A stretch of DNA of 64,000 nt from Anastrepha obliqua (Eukaryota > Arthropoda > Insecta > Diptera > Tephritidae): NCBI RefSeq assembly GCF_027943255.1, contig NC_072897.1:60412406-60476405 (forward strand), in the 5' to 3' direction. Under the pieces are notes generated by a model that did not search any database, was not told the DNA's origin, and saw only the letters and a program-made list of their open reading frames with translations. The translations under genes and the position numbers were made by a program. Positions 34,071 to 46,012 of the stretch are shown one piece after another. The first letter of the stretch is position 1. Every line of letters begins with the position of its first letter.

Positions 34071-34685
34071 ATGTCGAGGTGAGAAATGTGTTGTGTGTTG
34101 AGGTGAAAGATGTGTGGTGTTTCTAATTTTTGTGTGGGCAAAAGTCAGTGAGGTGTCTATAAACTCGGTGTGCTAAATGACCTTATTACAAATCTTTCAA
34201 ATCTCAATTGTACTAAAAGAAGCTCACAGTAACATTTGCACCTTCTCATTGCATTAACATTCTCTGGTATCAGTACAGTCGATATACATACGTAGTTGGA
34301 CCAGAGAATGTTAATGCAATGAGAAGGAGCAAATGTTAAATGAGCTTTTTTCGAGTTCTAATTTGTAGATTCATAATAAGGTAATTTCAAACTCAACTTT
34401 CCTCACGAGTGGGGAATTGCAGATATTTACCACGCGAGTGACGCGAGTGGAGGGTTTCTATATTTACTTACCACGCTAGGACAGGAATTCAGATTTTTTC
34501 TGCGTTTACCAAACTACTGAGGAAGTTCATAAGATTTTTCGGCACACTACTAAGGAAATCGACTTATTTCATGCCCACAACGAAGCGAATAAATTTGCGA
34601 TTAAGAAGGCCGCGCGGCAGTTAATTTGTGGTGCAGAAGCTAAAGTCGGCGGAAATATTCGTTTTGTTTTTTGGCACGTATTTAA

Positions 34686-37176
34686 CCCTGGATGGTTACT
34701 CTTCATTTTAGTACATTAAGGATACTCTTCGTCGGATCGGCGACCTATTTTTTATGAAGATTCTAGAAAAATACTTTTTAAAAATAAAAATAAGAAAACT
34801 CTTTTTTTAGTTGCATTTTTTATTTAAAACAATGAAAAAAAATTAAATACAAAAATAAATAGTCTTTTTCTCTCTTAAATTCAATATGAGTTTGTACTCT
34901 TTTTTTTGGTCTTTTAAAAATAATTAACTTTTTATAAAAACAAAAACTAACAAATAAAAATAAAAGTTGCTTTTTTCATATACAACATTTAAAGAAAATA
35001 AATCAAATAATATAATATAAAAAAGTTTTTTTAGTAAATAGCCTTTTCTCTACATGAGACACAAAGTTCAACTTTGTGTTCACCACAAATACTTTTTTTG
35101 CATATATTGCACGTGGCTTTTGTCATTCTTCGTTTGCTACTCGGACAGAAGTGACAAATTCTACGTTTTTTTGGTCCTTTATCAGCGTTGTCAATGCCTT
35201 CCTGCGGATTAGGTATTATATTTTAATACTCTCCTTAATTGAGGTCTGCAAGGTAGGTTTCTCATGTCTGTCTCTTAAAAAGGGAACCACTAGAGATTCA
35301 TGAAGATCTTTCAGGTACTGTCGTCGGTTTTTGGGTTTTTGATTTCTATGCAGCATATTGTGTGTATATATGACGTAGCTGTTCACAAAAGTGATATTTA
35401 AAATTCCAAAAAATAGGCACATTGGCCACCTGTTGGTTTTTCGAGAACACGAGATAACACTGCACATTTGGTCTAGAGTATCGACACCGCCTTTAGTCTG
35501 ATTATAAAATTCTACCATGTGTGGCTTTCCGGTTTTCATATTTATTGTTCCTTCTTCATTGCAGCTGGATAAAAGATATACAAATTTATTTGGTTTTGGC
35601 TTGTACGATAATAAAGTCAGTTCATTGTCGTAACAAAACATGGATGTTCCGGCTTTCCGTCCTTTAACGTTGCCCATTTCCTTCGGTATTTCTCTTTTAT
35701 TCGACCGTAAAGTGCCAATAATTGTCAATTTATAGGGTTCGGAAAGCAGAGATTTGGCAAGGGGAACTGATGTGAACCAGGTATCCATTGTTATGTTGCG
35801 ATTCGTTCCACGGACAGTTTTCGTCAGTTCTTTTACATAGTACTCTCCAAGAGAAATTGCTGTTGGATTAGAGCCTTTACCCAGATATGGGCTAGCATCT
35901 ACCATATATTTTGTACCACTATCGCATAACATTACTAATTTTAACCCAAACTTAGCTGGCTTATTTGGGATATACATGCGAAAGGGGCAATGTCCTCTGA
36001 AAGCCAGTAGCTGTTTATCAATTGTCAAGTACAAACCGGAGACGTAGTTTTGGCGGCATTTTTGGATGAAAAGATCCCACACCTTTCTTATAGGAGCAAA
36101 TTTGTCATTTATCAGTCTCAATCTGACACTTTTGTCATCAAAGCGAAGACACGACATCAAAAATTTAAAGCGAAATTTACCCATAGTAGCCAAGTAGCGC
36201 GAACCACAATAAGTAGGATCAAAAAGTTCGTCTGTTGTAAGGTGATTATCCTTCTTAATAGCCGTAAGAACTAGGAGTCCTAGTAGCGCATATATCTCAG
36301 ATAAATCAGTAGGACCCATTTGCGAATTAATATAGATTTCTGACGATTCTGTATTTCGACATTTGTCCACTGCACAATCTCATCAACAATTTCAGAAGTG
36401 ATGAATAATTTAAAACATTCAAGAGGATCTACTACTCCTTTGCATTCACGAGACGAGCCTCTAGCTTTGTGCACGTAGTTCATAGCCCGATGATGTGATT
36501 TTCCTTTTTTAGTGGACCATTTATGAAAATTTTTCCCGCGCAGAATTGTTTTTGAAAAGTCAATTACATTCGTTCTTGAGCGAAGCATATTTAGCGGAAT
36601 ATCATCTTCATCGGAAAGTTCTTCTTCAGAAAACTCATACGATAGTGAAACGTCATCTCCAGCAACTGGTGCCTACTCTTCTTCATTGTTTTCGCCACCT
36701 TGATTGCTATCGTCATCTTCCTCTGAACTACCCAAGAAATTGAAATCGTCGTCACAATTTTGCAAAAACCTCTCGATATCAGCTTCAGTTAGTACTTTCT
36801 TAGAACTCATTTTTGCTCTAATTAAATAAAAAGTTTAAAATATTTAACATAAAAAATAATAAACTGCTTGAAAGTAAATAATTTTTAATAATACTAATAC
36901 AAAACTATTAAACAAAACATCAAAATATAACAACAAATTTATTACACTGTGAGAGCAAAAAGTCACAGTAAAGTTACTCTTCGTCATTGTGACGAGTACA
37001 CACCTGTAAATTTCAGCTTGAACAAAATAAATATACAGCATGCGTCCGCTCACTGCAAGCTTTAGTTACCAACTGACGTTGTTGACAAAAAGAGCGTAAT
37101 TAGAACACACATAATAAAGTTATGCAGTGAAGAGTAAACGAGTCTCGTCGATTCGACGAAGAGTAACCATCCAGGG
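34686..37176 (-). mobile_element. piggyBac-family transposon
   Basis: The 2491-bp element has perfect 19-bp ends CCCTGGATGGTTACTCTTC, flanked by TTAA (34682-34685 and 37177-37180). A second TACTCTTCGTCG motif lies just inside each end. R_A copy 3 shows the unfilled TTAA near 8013. The transposase is on the minus strand and damaged. Confidence 0.95.
35031..36810 (-). pseudogene. piggyBac transposase pseudogene
   Basis: The start is the ATG at 36810 (MSSKKVLTEADIERFLQ), followed by an acidic N-terminal region. A TAG at 36673-36675 interrupts it. A frame change follows near 36290-36370. The main frame (36370-35216) has the catalytic Asp residues in TIDKQLLAFRG, MDTWFTS and GGVDTLDQM. A further frame change near 35225 separates the Cys-rich C-terminal domain (CHFCPSSKRR, CNICKKSICGEH, CVSC), which ends at 35031. 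All parts of a full transposase are present, but with one stop and two frame changes. Confidence 0.9.
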
Positions 37177-38095
37177 TTAATTCAGGTTCAAGTCCTGAAG
37201 TCATATTTTTTTTTCTTGCACATTTTTTTTTTACAATTCAAACCAGGAAAGTTTGGTAAAATTGTTGAGTTTATTTTAATTAAAATTTCTTTAAAATACT
37301 GTTTTTTTTGTATTTCATAAATGGAAATTTCTTTTCGGTATAAAATAGTTCATACTGGATATGACCTGATTTTTATATAAATCAATCAAAACAGAAAATA
37401 TGTACATATGTCTTTAATCTCTTTCATCAAATCCAAATTATATTGATGAGAAAATATCATTCTAATATCCGTCCAGAAAGCCAAACGCGCATACACACAT
37501 ACATATGCATATAATTACGCATACAAACTTTCAACTAACGCAGAATATGTGCATTTAAAACTGCGAATCGAATAAATGAGTGATTTAGAAAATTTCATTA
37601 GTAATTATAGATTAGGGCAATCGTGAAAGACGTGTCGTATATGCGGTACATCGTCCCATATTTGACTCAGGTTCAAGTCCTGTACACAGTTTTTTGTTCG
37701 ATATTTTTATTTCATTTTTTATATTTGGTTTAATTAGAATTGATTTAAAATAGTGTATTCAGGTTTTTCTAATACCTGTTATTTAGAAATTTATTTTCTA
37801 TATAACATTATTCATACTTCTTTTGAATTAATTTATATGTAAAACAGCCATAAAGGCAATCATATGAATATACATTCCTATATTTAATCTCTTCAGTCAA
37901 ATCTGAACTACTTACATACACATATTGATGAGAAAATACTCTAATATCCATGGATGCATCCAGAAAGCCAAACGCACATACACGCATTTGTATACAAATA
38001 TATACAAACCTTCAACGAACGCAAAATGTATGCCTATAAAAAACAACAACTGCGGCCGTCTTCTTGTCCGTCAGTGAAAAGATGGGATATGTATA

Positions 38096-38485
38096 CTCTA
38101 TGAGCAAAAAGAACCGGGAAGGTGATGTTGACTGTTTCCTTCGATTGCCAAGGCATAGTCCACCATGAGTACCTTCCATCGGGCCAGACAGTCAATAGAG
38201 AATATTATTTATCCGTTTTGAAACCTTAGAGAGATGCTGTGTGTTCCAAACCGCCGGAAATGTGAACAAACAATTCTCAGATTTTGCATGATGATAACGC
38301 GCCATCGCACTGATCAAAGAGAATACAAATCGGCCTGCCGAGGGTGTTTGGAGGACTGGGTTAAACGTTGGCACATGTGTGTTGCTTCAGACGGGTCATA
38401 TTTTGAAGGAGATAATATAAATTTGCCTTAAATTTAACTCTGTTTTGTTTAATTTAAACATTCCCGGTACTTTCTGATCATAAAG
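38096..38485 (+). pseudogene. Internally deleted mariner within R_A copy 2
   Basis: Same length, ends and position as the 21067-21456 element, with a few substitutions (for example ECLEDWVKRW becomes GCLEDWVKRW). TA flanks both ends. Confidence 0.85.
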
Positions 38486-40613
38486 TACATATATGCGGCT
38501 TTGCGGACAGCAATGTGTGATTCGCTGGAAGTCGCATTAACTCGCGACTGTCGCACAGTTAGAAGACATATTTACATACACATAAGGGTGCATACATACA
38601 TACGGAGCCGCGGCCACTCGACATGACAAAAATTTGAGTTTTATCAAATATTGGCCAATAATTCTATGCGAAATATTCCAATATTGACTATTTTCGAATG
38701 GGCGTGAAAATTGGCATATGGGCGGCTCGCTTTATGAATGAAATTGAAATATGAGCTCCAACTTATGAATGAACTTTTTGTTTTTGTTCTAAATTGTTCA
38801 GCGCCATCGCTGATAGAATCATGGCCGCTGCGACTGCGTCTACGAATGTATTTTGTTTTTTTAGTCGCTAGGCTTAGATTTTAGCTTTGGGCGACATGCG
38901 CATGTGAGGTATGTGTTTTTGTTGTGTTCTAGAACATTTTAGAATGTGTGGTGGCAAAGCGGCCATTGCGTTACCCTTGCTGTTGCTTTTGCGTCTATCA
39001 AAGTATTGTGTTTTTGTAAGTACAATATTATGAATATCGACTGGTGAAAGACAAAAGTACACGGAATCAAGAAGGGAGCGCTGTGCTCGCGCATACATGT
39101 ATGCTTGAATGTATGAATCTGCATGGATGTAGTAACATATGAATACAATTATTTTGTAGGAAGTTTAGAAGGCAAGTAGGTATATATGTATGTATGTATA
39201 TATGCTAGGACATAAAGTGGGTATATATACATACATAGAGCAGAATTGTTTTTGCATTTGTTAGAAAGAAACTCGTTCACTAGTGCGTATGTGTATTTGA
39301 TTTCTTTTAAGAATGTGATGTGCTGTGACATGTGTACATACATAAGTCAAGGTTATTTGGGCATACATGCATATGTGATATGATGTTCTTGCGCTTGTGC
39401 ATTATTGTTTTTCATATACAAATGTACATACATACATATGTACATATGTAAATGCTGTCGAATACATAAACTATAAATTGACATACAATATAAAATAAGT
39501 GTTGATTTATCTTAAACCGTTTTTTTTTTCTTAATGCAAATACCTCCTATTGACATGTACATACATACATATTATGTACTTATGTATATTATCATATACC
39601 ATCATTTATTTACATATAAAGTATACATTCATTTATGTACATATGTGTGTAATGAAAAACTTCATGAATTACTTTCAGAACTTTATTAAAATTTATTCGC
39701 GTCGCGCGCATGCACAAAACCTTTTGTTCACAACGCAGGCGCAGAAATAAACGCTCTGCGTATTTATCCTCCCCACGTAACTCGCCATCAATTCTCGATG
39801 CAATTTTTTTTTTTTTTCGTTTTTAAATTTTTGTTTTAATGTAATCGTAAAAAAATTTTTAATAAATTTTATGTATCCGCTTATCATTTCAAAAGTAACA
39901 AAATGGTAAAAAAATAAGCAGTCGAAGAAATAAACGCACCGCCTATTTTTCCTCGCCACATGTTAGACTCGAGTTCAATTCCCGGCGGAAACCTTTTTTT
40001 TATAAATTTTTTTTTTTTTTAATCGTTTTTTTTTAATGTAATTGAAAAAATAAATTATGTAATAAATTTTACGTATTCGCTTATTATTTCAAAAATACGA
40101 AAATAGTAAAAATTGAATTGGTTTAATGTCGAGGTGAGAAATGTGTTGTGTGTTGAGGTGAAAGACGTGTGGTATTTCTAATTTTTGTGTGGGCAAAAGT
40201 CAGTGAGGTGTCTATAAACTCGGTGTGCTAAATTCCCTTACTTCAAATCTTTCAAATCTCAATTATACTAAAAAAAGCTCACAGTAACATTTGCACCTTC
40301 TCATTGCATTAACATTCTCTGGTTGGACATAGTGAGAGCAGTTGTTTGTAGTGACGCGAGTTGACGCTGGCAAGATTAAGTGGAAAAATTCATAGAAAGA
40401 ACTCGAACAATTGCTGTTGTGTGCGCGAATTGACGACGAACATCTATACATATTTCGTATATGCGTTGCTAAGCGCAGGAAAAGTTGTAGCTACGCAGTT
40501 GTTGTTAAAGTTGTCGTTCGTAAGTTTTTTTTTGTTTTTGTGCTGGTCGTCCTATTCAATTGAACAGTTATTGCGTGCTCAAAAGAACGAAGTTGAAACG
40601 CCGATAAGTTGTA

Positions 40614-42026
40614 ATGGGCAAGGTAAAGCATACACCAGCAAAAAGAAATAATCAAGAGGAAGTTGAGAAAAAAGTTGAGACAAAAGCAACAATGGCAACG
40701 GGAGGTGAATTAACGAATACGAGAGAATATAACAGTGGCGGCGAAATGGAAGAGAAAATTCAGCAATTGTTACAACTTCTTACTCTTAAAATACAAGTTG
40801 ACGAACAAAGAGACAGTAAAGTAAAAATATCAACAGAGAATTTTGACAAAGTGATCAGCGAGTGTGATGGCCGTTCTATTCCAATTATTAAGTGGTTTGA
40901 AGTCTTCCAAGCAAATGCCGACGCATACGGTTTGACAGATAAGCAAAAGTATGTACAGGCGAGAGAGAAAATGTGTGGCACTGCGAAGTTGTTTTTAGAA
41001 GCAGAAACAGTATCCGATTACATCGGTTTGAAACAGGCGCTTATCGATGAATTTCAATATAATTGGAATAGTGCAGAGATCCATCAGCAGCTGCGTGAAC
41101 GCAGAAAGAAGCAGAGTGAAACATTCCATGAATATATGTTAGTAATGAAAAAAATCGGAAGCATTGGCAATATTGAACAAGCAGCTGTGTTACGATACAT
41201 TGTTGACGGTCTGGACATAAAAAATGAGTATAAATTTGCCATGTATCGTAGTAAATCATTTAAAGAATTGAAAGACGAATTTTGTGTGTACGAGCAGTTG
41301 CATATTGACGGAAAAAAATACAGTAGTGTTCAAAAACAAAGTGTGGTAAATAAAGAACAAGTGGCCCAGAACAAGGGAAAAGTGCACTGCTTTAACTGTG
41401 GCTCAGCAGAGCATAAGCGAAAAGATTGTACTGCGGAAACAAAATGTTTTGAATGCAACGAAAACATTTCGAAAAATTGTTCAATTAAAACAGAAAAAGT
41501 TAATTTAGTGGTTAATCAGGGCCGTTTAAAACACATTTCAATAAATGATGTACCAATTGAGGGGTTAGTTGACACGGGTTCAGATGTCACAATAATCAAA
41601 GAAAGTGTCGCAAAGCGAATCAAGAATATAAGAATAAATTGTAGTAAGACAGAATTACGTGGACGGGGTAATACAACAACGAAACCTGTTGGAGGGTTTT
41701 CAGCAGAAGTGATAATTGACGGGCTACATACGGAACAGCAGTTAGTGGTTGTTCCAGATAGCAAAATAGGGTGTGATGTGCTTTTAGGGTATGATTTTAT
41801 TAAAAAGTTCCGCATGGTTGCTGACTCAGAGGGTTATAAGTTCGAAAAATTAAAGGTAGAACCAGCTGTTTTAGCGGATTACGCCGCTGATGTTTTTAAT
41901 GTTTTTGAAGCGCCAACTGTAACGGCCAAAATTTCGCGCAAAAATAGAAAAAATGATAGAAGAAAATTGTCAGTCGGGTACAGCACCTACAGAGCAATGT
42001 CCCATAACATTAAAAATTATACCTGA
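40614..42026 (+). CDS. gag: G4 gag-protease
   Basis: A 470-codon frame from ATG at 40614. It holds a capsid-like region (about 90-240, with YVQAREKMCGTAKLF), a CCHC zinc knuckle CFNCGSAEHKRKDC (about 259-272), a second degenerate Cys cluster, then retropepsin with the active site LVDTGSDVTII (Asp about 320) and DVLLGYDFI. Gag and protease share one frame here, unlike G2. The C-terminus enters degraded pol sequence, so the stop may not be original. The knuckle and lack of env mark a different gypsy lineage from G1-G3. Confidence 0.85.
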   Translation: MGKVKHTPAKRNNQEEVEKKVETKATMATGGELTNTREYNSGGEMEEKIQQLLQLLTLKIQVDEQRDSKVKISTENFDKVISECDGRSIPIIKWFEVFQANADAYGLTDKQKYVQAREKMCGTAKLFLEAETVSDYIGLKQALIDEFQYNWNSAEIHQQLRERRKKQSETFHEYMLVMKKIGSIGNIEQAAVLRYIVDGLDIKNEYKFAMYRSKSFKELKDEFCVYEQLHIDGKKYSSVQKQSVVNKEQVAQNKGKVHCFNCGSAEHKRKDCTAETKCFECNENISKNCSIKTEKVNLVVNQGRLKHISINDVPIEGLVDTGSDVTIIKESVAKRIKNIRINCSKTELRGRGNTTTKPVGGFSAEVIIDGLHTEQQLVVVPDSKIGCDVLLGYDFIKKFRMVADSEGYKFEKLKVEPAVLADYAADVFNVFEAPTVTAKISRKNRKNDRRKLSVGYSTYRAMSHNIKNYT

Positions 42027-44551
42027 TGGCTCAATCAAACCATTTCGTCAGTCGCCAAGTCGGCTTTCGCCAGATGAAGCAGCAGCAGTTAAGAACCAAT
42101 TAATATAGATGAGTGGATTATCAAAGGTGTTGCACGCAAATCCACTTCAAACGTAGCAAGTCGAGTTGTAGTTGTTCGCAAAAAAGATAACACGTATAGA
42201 GTTTGTATCGACTATAGGAAACTTAATAGCATGGTGCTTGATGGTTGTTTTCCGGTTCCCCTGGATGGAAGAGGTGTTAGAGAAACTTCAAGGTGCCAAA
42301 GTTTTTACAGTATTGGACCTTGAAAACGGATTTTTTCACGTACCAGTGGAGGAGAAAAGTAAAGCATTTACGGCGTTTATCACCAGAGAGGGTTTGTTTG
42401 AGTTCAACAGAGCACCATTCGGTTTTAAAAATTCGTCTGCCGCGTTTATTAGATTTGTTAATCACATATATCAAGATTTTATTAACAATAATATCATGCA
42501 GTTATATATGGACGATATTATTGTTTACGCCGCTACGCCTGAAGAGTGCATGCAGGATACGGAGAAAGTTCTTGAAAGGGCCGCGCAGTATGGCCTAAGG
42601 GTTAAATGGAGTAAATGTAGTTTTCTTCAGTCACGGCCATGTCGTCGAAGACAGTAAGATTTGGCCTGGCAAAGAAAAAACAGTGGCTGTTAGTCGCTTT
42701 GTGTTGCCAACAAACATTAGGGCGGTGCAGGCATTTCTTGGGCTAACAGGATTTTTTAGAAAATTTATTCCAGGCTATGCACAAATAGCGCGTCCGTTGA
42801 CAAATCTTTTAAGAAAAGGAGTAAATTTTAATATGGGTCCAGAAGAAGTAAAAGCAGTACAAAAATTGAAACAGCAGTTGACAAGTGAGCCTGTGCTTCA
42901 AATATTCGAAAGGGGGGCAATCACTGAGCTGCACACGGATGCATCGAAAGAGGGTTTCGGTGCTGTGTTTATATTTTTGGAGCAAAAAAACTTCTGAGGG
43001 GGAAGCCAAAAAGCACAGCTACATTCTAGAAGTCAAAGCAGCGTATTTGGCAATTAAGAAATTTCGCCATTACCTGTTGGGCACCCGGTTTAAGTTGGTT
43101 ACAGATTGCATTGCGTTCAAACAAACCACTTCGAAACAAGAAGTACCAAGAGAAGTTGCACAATGGGTGCTCTACCTACAAGATTTTAGCTTCGAAACAG
43201 AACATCGCGCAAGCTGCAAAATGCAGCACGTTGACTATTTAAGCCGCTATCCGCAATCGGTCATGGTTGTTACTACAGAAATATCAGCCAGAGTTAAGAA
43301 GGCACAACAAAATGATGACCACATAAAGGCAATAGTCGAAATAATGAAAGAGCGTCCATATAAAGATTATACGTTGAAAGGTGATATGCTGTTTAAGTCG
43401 GTTGAGGGTAATGATTTGTTGATGATACCAAGACTGATGGAACGTGACATTGTTCGAGAAGCGCACAATATGGGTCATTTTTCGGTGGTAAAAACTATGC
43501 ACTCAATACAACAGCAATACTGGATTTCGCACTTGGAAAACAAAGTGGGTAAATTTATCGCGAACTGTATTAAATGCATTGTCCACAACAAAAAGTTAGG
43601 CAAGCAAGAAGGCTACCTGAATTACATCGATAAGGGTGACACACCGCTGCACACTTTACATATCGATCACTTGGGGCCGATGGATGCTACATCTAAGCGG
43701 TACAAATATATATTGTCGCTAGTCGATGGGTTTTCCAAGTTTGTGTGGCTGTTTCCCACAAAGTCTACGGGCCACGAAGAAGTAATTCAAAAGTTGAGTG
43801 AGTGGTCTAATACGTTTGGTTTTCCGAGGCGAATAATAAGTGATCGAGGTACAGCGTTCACTGCAGAAGGGTTGGTTGAGTTTTTCGACACACAAAGTTG
43901 AACAGATTTGGACAACAACGGGAGTGGCCAGAGGCAATGGTCAGATTGAGCGCGTAAACCTCTCGGTTTTATCGGTCATTGCTAAGCTGGCAGCGGATCA
44001 GCCGGCGTTATGGTACAAGTATGTGCCTCAAGTTCAGAGAACTATTAACGCACACGTGCATGTATCTATGAAGACATCGCCTTTTGAAGTTTTGTTGTTT
44101 TGTTGTTTTGTTTAGCACAAATATGTTCAGTCAAGCTGAAGGTCGTCTACTTGAATTATTAGAGGGAGAGATCGTATCACGTTACAATGAAGATCGTCAG
44201 AAATTGCGTGATGAAGCACGACGCAATATCATGCAAGCGCTGCAGATGTACAAAGGTAATTTCGACAAGAAGCGTCAACAAGAGCATGACTACAAAATTG
44301 GCGATCTCGTCGCAATAAAGAGAACCCAGTTTGTGGCTGGTCACAAGTTAGCCAGTAAATTTTTGGGTCCATACGAAGTCACCAAGATCAAAGGCAACGG
44401 CCGTTATGATGTGAAGAAAGCAGCGAACGTCGAAGGCCCGAAAATAACCATGACTAGTTGTGATAACATGAAGTTATGGCGATTTGTCGAGGAAAATGAA
44501 GAGCTCTTGTCATCTGGGTCAGATAACGAAGGTCAAGAAGGCCGAACGTAA
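42027..44551 (+). pseudogene. pol: G4 pol pseudogene (RT, RNase H, integrase)
   Basis: Coding pieces in family order but several frames. Degraded RT start (42030-42200). RT core with FTVLDLENGFFHVP and LYMDDIIVYA (42172-42657). RT thumb with VQAFLGLTGFFRKFIPGYA and the start of RNase H TDASKEGFGAVF (42683-42997). RNase H end and integrase with the His/Cys region, HIDHLGP and ISDRGTAFT (to 43901). GNGQIERVN with the catalytic Glu (43930 onward). A basic C-terminal domain with IGDLVAIKRTQF and FLGPYEVTKIKG (to 44551). At least four frame changes or stops disable it. Confidence 0.88.
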
Positions 44552-44739
44552 GACGGAGTATACCTGACAGCAGTGAGAGAGAGAAACGGGTTTGGCGTTA
44601 GAGCAGTCGTCGGCGGACAGCTGAAGCAAAAAGTAGCAGGGAGCGCGCTAGCGGAATAGTCATTGTCATTTTTCATTCTAACTAAATAGTATTTTTACAT
44701 ATATATAACGTATATACATTTGGATTAATAAATGTTTAC
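44550..44739 (+). repeat. G4 3' LTR
   Basis: A 190-bp LTR right after the end of pol. Starts AAGACGGAGTATACC and ends AATAAATGTTTAC before ATGT. Confidence 0.82.
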
Positions 44740-44759
44740 ATGTAATATATATGTAAATA

Positions 44760-45291
44760 CTGTAAGGTTTCTTTTTATTCGAGTTATTTTTATGCGATTT
44801 TAAAGTTGTGTAGTTTGTATTTTATCAAAAAATTTCTTGGAAAAATCATCGCAAGGTTTAGTTACTGATTACATTGCCAGAAAAGAAAGAGCTACACGGA
44901 ACGAGAATGAAGTTTGTTTAACGCAAATATTATATTGTCTCTTCTGATTATGAAGAAGATTTGGAACCACTTCGCAAACGATCCAAACCATTTTCAGTTA
45001 GCAATAGAGATTAGAAAATGAAAACTTATATTACTTTTCATTAGAATAAAATGAATTAAGTTTGAACACACCTTTTTTTTAAGCTTTTTTATGAATTTCT
45101 GTCGGACATTGGAAATAATTTCTCAAGCAGCCTATTTATTTCAATTCGACCAGTTTTTTATGCGGTTCTAAGTTAATATTAAGTCCTTTTTGTTTTATGC
45201 GATTTTAGAAAATTTAAGTATTTTTTAAAGCGAATTTTTTATATGCGCTTTTCTGTAGAACGTACCCGCCGCATAAAACGAGACCTTACAG
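44760..45291. mobile_element. pogo/Tigger-like short element
   Basis: Ends CTGTAAGGTTTC and, inverted, CTGTAAGGTCTCG, flanked by TA (44758-44759 and 45292-45293). Inside, TTATGCGATTTTA-type repeats lie near both ends, and a short frame DYEEDLEPLRKRSKPF may be a transposase remnant. The CTGTA-type end and TA target fit pogo-like MITEs; this is an inference. Confidence 0.6.
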
Positions 45292-45295
45292 TAAT

Positions 45296-45870
45296 TGTAT
45301 GTGTGTATGCACACTTGATGCTGTAGTCTATGTACGTATATATTTGTATTCTGAACTCTCAACAAAACAACGCTTATTGGTATGCACATATGCATGTACA
45401 TACAACCGCACACACAGGCCACTCGCTTTATTCCTAATGCGTATGTCGTCCAAAGCTAAAATGCTATGCCTATTGACTACAAGAAGGAAATGCATTAATA
45501 GGCGCAGCCGTAGCGGGCATCATTTTAGTTGCCAGGGCGCTGAACTGTTTCAAATATTGTACGGTACAACAAAAACAAATTAATTGATAAGTTCGTTTCA
45601 TTCACAAAACGAGCCGGCGATATGCCAATTTTTCTCAACGTGACAAAAATGTATATCAAAGATTGAAGAAATCAATTCAAAATAGTCAATACTGGAATAT
45701 TTCTTACAGAAATATTTGCCAATATTTGGTGAATCGTGAATATTTATTATGTTGAATGGTCGCCGCTCCGTAGATGTGCACCCATATACATATGTATGCA
45801 TGTAAATATGTGTTCTAAATGCTCAACAACCGCAGCAGCTGTTTGTCAAGTGCGCGGTTGAGCGAACAGT
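45296..45870 (-). repeat. Diverged R_A-related fragment
   Basis: On the minus strand it aligns with the R_A interior (about 21570-21870 of copy 1): ACGGAGCGGCGACC, GAAATATTCCAGTATTGACT, GTTCAGCGCC and TTTTAGCTTTGGACGACAT occur in the same order. It also matches the 8405-8632 fragment. No R_A terminus is present. Confidence 0.6.
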
Positions 45871-46012
45871 AAAATGCAGAAAACAGCAACAAATACCTTA
45901 TAAAGCGTTTTTCAGTAAGAGCGCTTCAACTTTTGAACTTTTTTGAATAAAACACAAACGGTTTGACTTTTTTAACTAATTTTTTTTTATTATCGAGTTT
46001 GAACATATACAT

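Larger units (their letters stand above)
19215..34266 (+). mobile_element. R_A copy 1, large nonautonomous TIR transposon
   Basis: The ends are CAGAGAATGTTAATGCAATG and, inverted, the same sequence (about 36 bp with one mismatch, then weaker similarity). GTATCAG flanks exactly (19208-19214 and 34267-34273). The element holds four later insertions: hAT-like MITE 19785-20358, foldback 21989-25262, G2 25599-32554 and solo LTR 32901-33297. Without them it is about 3.8 kb, against about 3.5 kb in copy 2; the difference is an extra tandem unit near 33700. No transposase frame of its own is visible. The 7-bp duplication and CAGAGAA ends suggest the P superfamily (1360/ProtoP/Galileo-like); this is inference. 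Confidence 0.85.
34302..40321 (+). mobile_element. R_A copy 2, with piggyBac inside
   Basis: Ends CAGAGAATGTTAATGCAATG and its complement, flanked exactly by GTTGGAC (34295-34301 and 40322-40328). It is collinear with copy 1 but lacks copy 1's four insertions, so it supplies their empty sites. Without piggyBac it is about 3.5 kb. It keeps the 390-bp mariner remnant, the tRNA-like modules and the tail repeat. Confidence 0.88.
18909..44739 (+). mobile_element. G4, gypsy element interrupted by two R_A insertions
   Basis: LTRs at 18909-19105 and 44550-44739 (start AAGACGGAGTATACCTGACA, end AATAAATGTTTAC) match at about 95 percent apart from small indels. ATGT flanks both ends (18905-18908 and 44740-44743). 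After the 5' LTR come a primer-binding site and leader. R_A copies 1 and 2 interrupt the leader. Gag, protease, RT, RNase H and integrase then follow from 40614 to the 3' LTR. There is no env. Without the R_A insertions and their duplications the element is about 4.75 kb. Confidence 0.88.
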
